From contig NZ_WWCK01000006.1 in the NCBI RefSeq assembly GCF_009857435.1, positions 455,029 to 519,028 on the forward strand: DNA of 64,000 nt, given 5' to 3'. Of the stretch, positions 43,748 through 51,484 are shown one piece after another. Origin of the DNA: Duganella rivi (GTDB lineage: Bacteria; Pseudomonadota; Gammaproteobacteria; Burkholderiales; Burkholderiaceae_D). A model generated the notes under the pieces. The model had not been told where the DNA came from. It did not search any database and was given only the letters and a program-made list of their open reading frames with translations. Position 1 is the first letter of the stretch. Each line of letters starts with the position of its first letter. The position numbers and the translations under genes are program-made.

Positions 43748-44725
43748 TCACACTGGTTTTTTCTTTCCGGCCAGAGCAATGAACTCGCCAATAATGCCGC
43801 GCCGGAACAACAGCACACAAATAATGAAGATCAGGCCAACCACCATGTTGACCGCTTCGCCTATGGTGTTAAACCATTCAATGCCGGAGACGTGAGCCAA
43901 CAACGTGCCCCAATCGCCGAGCTTGTTTTCCAACGCAATAATGATGATGGCGCCCAGCATCGGCCCAGCCAACGTGCCCATGCCGCCCACCAGCGTCATC
44001 AGGATAACCAGGCCAGACATCGTCCAATGGACATCGGTCAAGGTTTCGAAACCTAGCACCAAGGTTTTGCTGGCGCCGGCCAACGCCGCCAGCGCGGCCG
44101 ACAGCACGAAGGCCAGCAGCTTGTATTTGTCGACGTCGTAGCCGAGCGAGATGGCGCGCGGCTCGTTTTCCTTGATCGCCTTCAGCACCTGGCCGAACGG
44201 CGAATGCACGGTGCGCACGATCAGCATGAAGGCCAGCACGCAGATGCCGAGGATCACAAAGTATAAAGTGGTGTCGTTGGCAAGGTCGACCACGCCCAGC
44301 AGTTTTCCACGTGGAACGCCTTGCAAGCCATCCTCGCCGCCGGTGAACTCGCCTGCCCGCAGCGCGCCGAAGTAGACCATCTGCGCCAGCGCCAAGGTGA
44401 TCATCGAGAAGTAGATGCCCTGCCGGCGGATCGCCAGCGCGCCCATCACCAGTCCGATAGCCGCGCCAGCGACCACGCCGGCCAGCAAGCCCAGCTCCAC
44501 CGGCCAGCCCCAGTTTTTCATCGCATTGCCGGCCACGTAGCCGGCCATGCCGAAGAAGGCCGCGTGGCCGAACGACAGCAAACCGGTAAAGCCGATCAGC
44601 AAGTTGAACGCGCAGGCAAACAGCGCAAAGCACAGCAGCTTGGACAGGAACACCGGGTAGCCGACAAACGGCGCGGCCAGTGCAACGGCAAAAGCAAGCA
44701 GGTAGCCGATTTTCTTGTTCATCAT
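43748..44725 (-). CDS. livM: Branched-chain amino acid-type ABC transporter permease LivM
   Basis: 325 residues with about ten membrane helices. Family motifs are FNLLIGFTGLLSFGHAAFFGMAGY and ENEPRAISLGYDVDKYKLLAFVLSAALAALAG (EAA-like loop). ATG 44725 overlaps the livH stop (ATGA). Inner-membrane permease partner of LivH. A parS-like TTCCACGTGGAA lies inside at 44305-44316. Confidence 0.93.
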   Translation of the reverse strand: MMNKKIGYLLAFAVALAAPFVGYPVFLSKLLCFALFACAFNLLIGFTGLLSFGHAAFFGMAGYVAGNAMKNWGWPVELGLLAGVVAGAAIGLVMGALAIRRQGIYFSMITLALAQMVYFGALRAGEFTGGEDGLQGVPRGKLLGVVDLANDTTLYFVILGICVLAFMLIVRTVHSPFGQVLKAIKENEPRAISLGYDVDKYKLLAFVLSAALAALAGASKTLVLGFETLTDVHWTMSGLVILMTLVGGMGTLAGPMLGAIIIIALENKLGDWGTLLAHVSGIEWFNTIGEAVNMVVGLIFIICVLLFRRGIIGEFIALAGKKKPV

Positions 44726-45606
44726 TTTTCCTTACCAAACAGGCCAGCCGGACGCAGCAAGAGCACCACCACCATCACCAGGAACACCACGGTCGACGAA
44801 AATTCCGGGTAGAACACCTTGGTCAGGCCTTCGATCACGCCCAGCGCCAGGCCGGTCAGGATCGAGCCCATGATCGACCCCATGCCGCCGATCACTACAA
44901 CGGCGAATACGACGATAATCAGGTTCTGCCCCATCAGGGGCTGCACCTGGATGATTGGGGCCGCCAAAACGCCTGCAAAGCCCGCCAAAGCGACGCCGAA
45001 GCCGTAGGTCAGGGTCACCATCAGCGGCACGTTGATGCCGAACGCTTCGACCAGCTTGGGATTCTCGGTGCCGGCGCGCAGGTAGGCGCCCAGTTTGGTC
45101 TTCTCGATCACGAACCAGGTCGACAAGCACACCGCCAGCGACGCGATCACCACCCACGCACGGTAGTTCGGCATCACCATGAAGCCGAGGTCGGTGGCGC
45201 CGGCCAGTGCTTCCGGCACCTGGAACGGCTGGCCGGAAACGCCGTAGAACGAACGCAGCACGCCTTCCACCAGCAGCGTGATGCCAAAGGTCAGCAGCAG
45301 GCCGTACAGATGATCCAGCTTGTACAGGTGGCGCAGCATGGTCTTCTCGATGATCACGCCAAACGCGCCCACCAGCAGCGGCGCGATGACCAGCATGGCC
45401 CAGTAGTTGAGGCCGAAATACTCGATGCCCATCCACGCCAGGAAAGCGCCCAGCATGTACAGCGCGCCGTGGGAAAAGTTAATCACGTTGAGCAGGCCGA
45501 AGATGACGGCCAGGCCGAGCGACAGCATCGCGTAGAACGAGCCGTTGACCAGCCCCAGCAGCAGCTGGCTCAACATCGCGGGCAAAGGAACGCCGAAGAT
45601 TTCCAT
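44722..45606 (-). CDS. livH: Branched-chain amino acid-type ABC transporter permease LivH
   Basis: 294 residues, about eight membrane helices. LLGLVNGSFYAMLSLGLAVIFGLLNVINFSHGALYMLGAF is the diagnostic N-terminal region (two parts). ATG 45606 (MEIFGVPL) is used; a longer frame to 45642 would begin inside the REPIN-like element. Pairs with LivM. Confidence 0.93.
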   Translation of the reverse strand: MEIFGVPLPAMLSQLLLGLVNGSFYAMLSLGLAVIFGLLNVINFSHGALYMLGAFLAWMGIEYFGLNYWAMLVIAPLLVGAFGVIIEKTMLRHLYKLDHLYGLLLTFGITLLVEGVLRSFYGVSGQPFQVPEALAGATDLGFMVMPNYRAWVVIASLAVCLSTWFVIEKTKLGAYLRAGTENPKLVEAFGINVPLMVTLTYGFGVALAGFAGVLAAPIIQVQPLMGQNLIIVVFAVVVIGGMGSIMGSILTGLALGVIEGLTKVFYPEFSSTVVFLVMVVVLLLRPAGLFGKEK

Positions 45607-45640
45607 GGGAATCCGTAATTCAGTGGTCGGAAAAGCCGTC

Positions 45641-45712
45641 ATTCCGGCGCAGGCCGGAATCCATGCTGAGCGTCATGGCCAGCGTTCTATGGATTCCGGC
45701 TTCCGCCGGAAT
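45641..45712. repeat. REPIN-like paired inverted repeats inside the liv operon
   Basis: ATTCCGGC-GCAG-GCCGGAAT (45641-45660) and ATTCCGGC-TTCC-GCCGGAAT (45693-45712) are two small palindromes. They are also joined by the longer dyad GCCGGAATCCAT (45653-45664) with ATGGATTCCGGC (45689-45700). This doublet layout is that of REP/REPIN elements. It lies between livK and livH and may set their relative expression. Confidence 0.75.
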
Positions 45713-45734
45713 GGCGGACGGGGGATAACTCAGC

Positions 45735-46931
45735 TTATTTCCACAGGCTGCACTTGGTTTCCGCCTTGGTGGCGTACGCCTGATCGCCGGGGATGGTGGC
45801 GACGATCTTGTAGTAGTCCCATGGATATTTCGACTCGGACTGCTTCTTCACTTCCATCAGGTACATATCGTGCACCATGCGGCCGTCCGGGCGGATCACG
45901 CCGTTCTTGGCGAACATATCGTTGATCTTGTTGGCCTTGAGGTAGGCGATCACCTTGTCGGCGTCATCCGTGCCGACGGCTTTCACCGCTTTCAGGTAAT
46001 TGCTGGCGGCCGAGAAGTCAGCGGCCTGCAGCATCGACGGCTCTTTCTTCATCTTGGAGAAATAGCGCTTCGACCACTCGCGGGTTTCAGGATTGGCGTC
46101 CCAGTACCAGCCGTCGGTCAGGTACATGCCCTGCGTCAGGTTCAGGCCCAGCGAGTGCACGTCGTTGATGAAGATCAGCAGGCCGGCCAGCTTCATCTTC
46201 TTGGTGATGCCGAACTCGTTGGCGGCCTTGATCGAGTTGATCGCATCGCCGCCGGCATTGGCCAGACCGAGAATCTGCGCGCCCGACGATTGCGCCTGCA
46301 ACAGGAAGGACGAGAAGTCCGACGCCGACAGCGGGTGCTTGACCGCGCCCAGCACCTTGCCGCCGCCCGATTTCACCACTTCCGCCGTGTCCTTTTCCAG
46401 CGACTGGCCGAAGGCGTAGTCGGCGGTCATGAAGTACCAGTTCTTGCCGCCCTGCTTGACGATCGCGCCGCCGGTGCCGCGCGCCAGCGCGATGGTGTCG
46501 TAGGCGTAGTGAATCGTGTACGGCGTGCACTCTTCGTTGGTCAAACGGGCCGAGCCGGCGCCGATCGAGATGAAGACTTTTTTCTTCTCGGCGGCAATCT
46601 TGGCCATGGCCAGATTGGCGCCCGAGTTGGTGCCGCCGATCAGCATGTCCACGCCCTGCTGGTCGAACCATTCGCGCGCCTTGGAGGCGGCAATGTCGGC
46701 CTTGTTCTGGTGGTCGGCGGAAATGAATTCGATCTTCTTGCCGTTGATGGCGCCGCCGGCATCGGCAATCGCCATCTTGATGGCTTCGGCGCCGCCGGCG
46801 CCATCGATGTCCGTGTACAGGCCCGACATGTCGGTAATGAAGCCGATTTTCACGGTGTCATTGGAAATCTGTGCTTGGGCCGAGAACGATGCGCAAGCGG
46901 CTACTGCGAGGGTGATGGCTTTGATTTTCAT
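45735..46931 (-). CDS. livK: Liv-type ABC transporter substrate-binding protein
   Basis: 398 residues with signal MKIKAITLAVAACASFSAQA. Type I periplasmic-binding fold: KIGFITDMSGLYTDIDGAGGAEAIKMAI, VDMLIGGTNSGANLA and YDTIALARGTGGAIV. It ends KCSLWK, as in relatives found beside choline-dehydrogenase-like genes. The ligand is not known and need not be a branched-chain amino acid. GGGAGA precedes ATG 46931. Confidence 0.9.
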   Translation of the reverse strand: MKIKAITLAVAACASFSAQAQISNDTVKIGFITDMSGLYTDIDGAGGAEAIKMAIADAGGAINGKKIEFISADHQNKADIAASKAREWFDQQGVDMLIGGTNSGANLAMAKIAAEKKKVFISIGAGSARLTNEECTPYTIHYAYDTIALARGTGGAIVKQGGKNWYFMTADYAFGQSLEKDTAEVVKSGGGKVLGAVKHPLSASDFSSFLLQAQSSGAQILGLANAGGDAINSIKAANEFGITKKMKLAGLLIFINDVHSLGLNLTQGMYLTDGWYWDANPETREWSKRYFSKMKKEPSMLQAADFSAASNYLKAVKAVGTDDADKVIAYLKANKINDMFAKNGVIRPDGRMVHDMYLMEVKKQSESKYPWDYYKIVATIPGDQAYATKAETKCSLWK

Positions 46932-46952
46932 TATCTGTCTCCCTACCAAGGT

Positions 46953-47660
46953 TTAAACACCCAATAGCTCGGTCAACACCGGCATCTTGGCGCTCAACTC
47001 AGATGCAACAAAGGTCTCCACGATTTGACCGTGTTCCATCACATAAAACCGGTCCGCCAGCGGGGCGGCAAACCGGAAATTCTGTTCCACCATGACGATG
47101 GTGTAGCCCTTGGATTTGAGCGTGGTAATCATGCGCGCCAAACCCTGCACGATGACCGGCGCCAGCCCCTCGGAAATTTCATCCAGCAACAGCAGGCGCG
47201 CGCCGGTGCGCAGGATGCGCGCCACCGCCAGCATTTGCTGCTCGCCGCCGGACAGGCGCGTGCCTTGGCTGTGCTTGCGTTCTTCCAGATTCGGGAACAT
47301 GGCGTAGATTTCCGCCACCGTCATGCCCTTGTCCGCGCCGTTCAAATGCGGCGGCAGCATCAGGTTTTCTTCCGTGGACAGCGAGGAAAAAATGCCGCGT
47401 TCTTCAGGGCAGTAACCAATGCCCAGGTGGGCGATTTTGTGGGTCTGCAAGCCGATCGCTTCCTGGCCGTTGACCTTGATCGAGCCCTTGCGCGCGCCGG
47501 TCAAGCCCATGATGGCGCGCAGCGTGGTGGTGCGGCCGGCGCCGTTACGGCCGAGCAGCGTCACCACTTCGCCCGGCTGCACCGTCATGTTGACGTTGTG
47601 CAGAATGTGCGATTCGCCATACCACGCTTGCAGATTCGAGATTTCCAGAGCGGCCGTCAT
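46953..47660 (-). CDS. livF: Liv-type ABC transporter ATPase LivF
   Basis: 235 residues. ABC signature LSGGEQQMLAVARI, Walker B LLLLDEISEGLAPV and the H-loop region are normal. Walker A reads GRNGAGRTTT with Arg43 in place of the invariant Lys (codon CGC). Start overlaps the livG stop by one base (TGATG). Acts with LivG on LivHM. Confidence 0.92.
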   Translation of the reverse strand: MTAALEISNLQAWYGESHILHNVNMTVQPGEVVTLLGRNGAGRTTTLRAIMGLTGARKGSIKVNGQEAIGLQTHKIAHLGIGYCPEERGIFSSLSTEENLMLPPHLNGADKGMTVAEIYAMFPNLEERKHSQGTRLSGGEQQMLAVARILRTGARLLLLDEISEGLAPVIVQGLARMITTLKSKGYTIVMVEQNFRFAAPLADRFYVMEHGQIVETFVASELSAKMPVLTELLGV

Positions 47661-48430
47661 CAGTGCGCTCCTTCCAGCACAGCGGCTTCCGTGCCCATGT
47701 AGGCTTCCATCACTTGCGGGTTGGTCGAGACCTCGGCGTAGCTGCCTTCGGCCAGCATGGCGCCGCGCTGCAGCACGGAGATTTTGTCGCAGATGCCGGA
47801 CACCACTTTCATGTTGTGCTCGACCATCAGGATGGTGCGGCCGGCCGAGACCTTTTTGATCAGCTCGGTGACGCGGTGCACGTCCTCGTGGCCCATGCCC
47901 TGCGTCGGTTCGTCGAGCAGCATCAGCTCCGGTTCCATCGCCAGGGTGGTGGCGATTTCCAGCGCGCGCTTGCGGCCGTAAGGCATATCGACGGTGATGG
48001 TGTCGGCAAATTCAGTCAGATCGACTTCCGCCAGCAGCTGCATGGCGCGCTCGTTGAGCTTGTCCAGCGCGCGCTCGCTTTGCCAGAAAAAGAAACTGGT
48101 GCCGAGCTGGCGCTGCAAGCCTATGCGGACATTTTGCAGCACCGTCAGGTGCGGGAACACGGCCGAGATCTGGAATGAGCGGATCACGCCCATGCGAGCG
48201 ATCTGCGCCGGCTTGGCGGACGTGATGTCATTGCCGTTGAACAGGATCTGGCCGGATGTCGGCACCAGGAACTTGGTCAACAAATTGAAGCATGTGGTTT
48301 TACCGGCCCCATTGGGGCCGATCAGCGCATGGATGTGACCACGCTGTACTTTCAAATTGACGTCATTGACCGCGGTAAAACCCTTGAATTCCTTGGTCAA
48401 GTGCTTCGTTTCCAAGATAACGTCGGACAT
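47660..48430 (-). CDS. livG: Liv-type ABC transporter ATPase LivG
   Basis: 256 residues. Walker A GPNGAGKTTCFNLLT has the normal Lys; the signature is degenerate (MPYGRKRALEIATTLA, as usual for LivG); Walker B is LMLLDEPTQGMGHEDV. AAGGAG precedes ATG 48430. First gene of the livG-livF-livK-livH-livM operon; the 106-bp AT-rich gap 48431-48536 carries its likely promoter. Confidence 0.93.
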   Translation of the reverse strand: MSDVILETKHLTKEFKGFTAVNDVNLKVQRGHIHALIGPNGAGKTTCFNLLTKFLVPTSGQILFNGNDITSAKPAQIARMGVIRSFQISAVFPHLTVLQNVRIGLQRQLGTSFFFWQSERALDKLNERAMQLLAEVDLTEFADTITVDMPYGRKRALEIATTLAMEPELMLLDEPTQGMGHEDVHRVTELIKKVSAGRTILMVEHNMKVVSGICDKISVLQRGAMLAEGSYAEVSTNPQVMEAYMGTEAAVLEGAH

Positions 48431-48536
48431 CCTGTCTCCTTGTTATTCTTTTCAAAGTACTAAATTTTTCTAGATCATACACAGTAACAAATTAGCTAAC
48501 AATACAGTATAACTACGGTTGATTTTTGATCTAAAT

Positions 48537-50147
48537 TCAAACGCTGCGGATTAGATGTGCTGCTTTTTCCGCGATCATGATGGTCGGGGAGTTGGTGTTT
48601 CCCGAGGTGATGAAAGGCATGACAGACGCGTCCACAACGCGCAAACCGGCCACGCCTTTCACGCGCAATTGGCCATCCACCACGGCCATGGGATCGTCGG
48701 CGCGGCCCATCTTGCAGGTGCCCACTGGATGGAAAATCGTGGTGCCGATGGCGCCTGCCGCGTCGGCTAATTCTTCCTCAGTACGATAGTGCACGCCGGG
48801 CTTGTACTCTTCCGGCGCGTAGCGTTGCAGCGCCGGTGCGGCGACGATGTTGCGCGTGAGTGCCAGTGCTTGCGCCGCCACTTTGCGGTCTTCCGGCGTA
48901 CTCAAATACATCGGTGAGATTTTCGGGGGCGCGTACGGATCGGTGCTGGCGATGCGCACATGGCCGCGCGAAGTGGGCCGCAGATTGCACACGCTGGCCG
49001 TGAAGGCAGGGAAGGTGTGCAACGGGTCGCCGAATTTTTCCAGCGACAGCGGTTGCACGTGATACTGCAAGTTCGGCGTCTGCTCGCTGGCGCTGGAACG
49101 CGCAAACGCGCCCAGCTGCGACGGCGCCATCGACATCGGCCCGCTTTGCAACAACGCATACTCAAGGCCGATGCGGGCCTTGCCGAACCAGCTGGAAGCC
49201 ATGGTATTCAAGGTGCGGGCGTTGTTGCCGAGCTTGTAAATCATGCGCAGTTGCAGGTGGTCTTGCAGATTTTCACCAACGCCAGGAAGGTCGACTAGCG
49301 GCGTAATGCCAAGCTCGTGCAAGCGAGCCGCCGGCCCGATGCCGGAGCACTGCAAAATCTGCGGACTTCCAACCGCGCCTGCTGCCAGCAGGGTTTCTTT
49401 GTGTGCGGTTGCAGTGAATTGGGTGCCGCCGCCGGTGAAAATCACGCCCGTGCAAACGCCGTTTTCGATCTGCAAACGTTCCACGTGGCACCCGGTCATG
49501 ATGGTCAGATTCGGTCGCCGCGCTGCCGGTTTCAAAAACGCTTTGGCCGTGTTCCAGCGGATGCCGCGTTTTTGATTCACTTCGAAATAGCCGCAACCGG
49601 CGTTGTCGCCGCGGTTGAAATCGTCCACTTTGGGGAGGCCCACCTGCTCGGCGGCGTCGCGGAAAGCATCAAGAATTTGCCACGACAAGCGTTGTTTTTC
49701 CACCCGCCATAGCCCGCCTTCGCCATGGAATTCCGATGCGCCGCCGTGGTAATCCTCGCTTTTTTTGAACAGCGGCAGCACCGCCTCCCAGCGCCAGCTA
49801 TCGTCGCCGGTGAGGGCGGCCCAGCGATCGTAATCGCCGGCTTGGCCGCGCATATAGATCATGCCGTTGATCGAAGAACTGCCACCGAGTACTTTGCCGC
49901 GCGGGTACAACAGGCTGCGGCCGCCGAGTCCGGGATCGGCCTCGGTGCGGAATTTCCAATCGGTGCGGGGATTGTCGATGCAATGCAAATAGCCGACGGG
50001 AATGTGGATCCACACATAATCGTCGCGGCCGCCGGCTTCGATAAGCAGGACTTCTTTATCCTTGTCGGCACTGAGCCGGTTAGCCAAAACGCAGCCAGCC
50101 GAGCCTGCGCCTATGATGATGTAATCGTAGCTGCCTGCTGATTCCAA
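48537..50147 (-). CDS. GMC-family oxidoreductase (choline dehydrogenase-like)
   Basis: 536 residues. FAD motif YIIIGAGSAGCVLANRL (about 9-25), GMC signatures GKVLGGSSSINGMIYMRG and GAVGSPQILQCSGIGP, and catalytic His region FHPVGTCKMG with SGNTNSPTIMIAEKAA. Acts on an alcohol, not necessarily choline. The start is TTG 50147 with AAAGGAGG four to five bases upstream. Ten bases after the nitronate monooxygenase gene and followed by liv genes on the same strand. Confidence 0.88.
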   Translation of the reverse strand: MESAGSYDYIIIGAGSAGCVLANRLSADKDKEVLLIEAGGRDDYVWIHIPVGYLHCIDNPRTDWKFRTEADPGLGGRSLLYPRGKVLGGSSSINGMIYMRGQAGDYDRWAALTGDDSWRWEAVLPLFKKSEDYHGGASEFHGEGGLWRVEKQRLSWQILDAFRDAAEQVGLPKVDDFNRGDNAGCGYFEVNQKRGIRWNTAKAFLKPAARRPNLTIMTGCHVERLQIENGVCTGVIFTGGGTQFTATAHKETLLAAGAVGSPQILQCSGIGPAARLHELGITPLVDLPGVGENLQDHLQLRMIYKLGNNARTLNTMASSWFGKARIGLEYALLQSGPMSMAPSQLGAFARSSASEQTPNLQYHVQPLSLEKFGDPLHTFPAFTASVCNLRPTSRGHVRIASTDPYAPPKISPMYLSTPEDRKVAAQALALTRNIVAAPALQRYAPEEYKPGVHYRTEEELADAAGAIGTTIFHPVGTCKMGRADDPMAVVDGQLRVKGVAGLRVVDASVMPFITSGNTNSPTIMIAEKAAHLIRSV

Positions 50148-50157
50148 ACCGCCTCCT

Positions 50158-51195
50158 TTATTGTGCGCTGATCTCCGCCAGCAACGTCTCCACCAGTTTT
50201 GCCGCCGCCATCGGCCGCGCGCGCGCCACGCCGGTGCCGCACCACAACGACATCAGTTCGGTCTCGCCGCGTTTCGACGCTTCCGCACGAATGGGCGACG
50301 TTAGTGCATTTTGAATAGGATATGACGGAAGTTGCCGCTCAATAGCGGCCATTTCGCGCATAAAGCGATTTTCCAGGCCGCGAGCATAACGGCCGGAAAA
50401 AGTCCGCGTCAGCCGGGTAGGCTGATCGCCCGCCGTTAGCAGGCGCTGCTTGTAGGCGGGATTGATGCTCGATTCGTCGGTGACCAAAAACGCCGTGCCC
50501 ATCTGCACCGCCTGGGCGCCGCCGTCCAGCGCCCGCTTGATATCGGCGCCGTTCATGATGCCGCCGGCAGCAATCACGGGAATATTCACGGCCGCCACCA
50601 CGGTCGGCAGCAGCTCAAAAGTCGTCAACTTCGCATCTTCCTGCGCGCCGATGAAAGTGCCGCGATGTCCGCCCGACTCCACGCCGGAAGCAATGACCGC
50701 GTCGGCGCCCCTGCTTTCCCACGCGCGTGCTTCTTCCGCATGGGTAATCGTGCCGATCACGAAAATGCCAGCGTCATGCAAACGCTGAATTTGCTGCGCG
50801 CTGAGGATGCCGAAAGTAAAACTCGCCACGGCCGGCCGCAATTCCAGCAGCGTTTCAAACTGGGCGGAGAAATCTTCGCACCATTTAGCAGGCGTTGGCA
50901 GCTCGTTCCAGCCAAATGAAGACCAATATGGCTTGAGCCATTCTTTGGCTTGCGCCACCTCGGCAGCCGACGGCTGCGGCGTTTCCAGCACGAAGAAATT
51001 CAGGCAAAACGGCTTCTGGGTAAGTTCCCGGATTTGGCCAGTGTGCGCGCGGATCGCATCCGGCGATAACAGGGAGCAGGCCAGCGAACCGAGCGCACCG
51101 GCATTCGACACCGCCGCCACTTGCGCAGGCGTGTTATTGCCACCAGCCATAGGGCCCTGGATGATGGGATGCGGAAAAATGGCTGCTAAGGTCAT
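50158..51195 (-). CDS. Nitronate monooxygenase family protein (second copy)
   Basis: 345 residues. HPIIQGPMAGGNNTPAQVAAVSNAGALGSL, VIASGVESGGHRGTF and GGAQAVQMGTAFLVTDESS are flavin and active-site regions of the family. Distinct in sequence and length from the copy at 3071. AGGGGA is ahead of ATG 51195. Probably co-transcribed with the GMC oxidoreductase; its upstream region holds repeat copy R1. Confidence 0.87.
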   Translation of the reverse strand: MTLAAIFPHPIIQGPMAGGNNTPAQVAAVSNAGALGSLACSLLSPDAIRAHTGQIRELTQKPFCLNFFVLETPQPSAAEVAQAKEWLKPYWSSFGWNELPTPAKWCEDFSAQFETLLELRPAVASFTFGILSAQQIQRLHDAGIFVIGTITHAEEARAWESRGADAVIASGVESGGHRGTFIGAQEDAKLTTFELLPTVVAAVNIPVIAAGGIMNGADIKRALDGGAQAVQMGTAFLVTDESSINPAYKQRLLTAGDQPTRLTRTFSGRYARGLENRFMREMAAIERQLPSYPIQNALTSPIRAEASKRGETELMSLWCGTGVARARPMAAAKLVETLLAEISAQ

Positions 51196-51214
51196 TAAAT
51201 CCCCTGTTCGGGCT

Positions 51215-51420
51215 TGTGGATAACCATATGGATATCCACAGGTGCCAAATGTGAGTAAACAAACGGTTTTTGCGGACGGCTTTTTTTATCCCAAAACAGT
51301 TCTTTGCTCATACAAGGTTTACGAGCCGGTTTATAAAGCGCGTAAACGACTGATTCTAATCCAAAATGGTGACTTATCCACAGAAACATGTCGATGTTAA
51401 CAACTATCACTATTTTTATA
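51215..51420. repeat. Diverged direct repeat, copy R1, with DnaA boxes
   Basis: 206-base AT-rich region in the gap between the second nitronate monooxygenase and the GGDEF/EAL gene. It holds TGTGGATAA (51215-51223, a perfect DnaA box on minus), ATATCCACA (51232-51240), TTATCCACA (51374-51382) and ends CTATTTTTATA. It aligns almost without gaps to 54193-54397 (R2). Confidence 0.75.
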
Positions 51421-51484
51421 TCTACCTTCTTAGAGTAAACCGATATACTGACTTTGCAAACAAACAGCCTCTGCTGGAGTCGTT

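Noticed and set aside
42133..43782. 549-codon plus-strand frame opposite the 3HB-oligomer hydrolase
   Set aside because: Arg-rich antisense shadow; the minus frame has the lipobox, serine motif and family length.
49478..49496. Another parS-like CGTTCCACGTGGCACC in the GMC oxidoreductase gene
   Set aside because: Breaks the palindrome at several positions and is explained by codons (YxVERLQ-type region read on minus).
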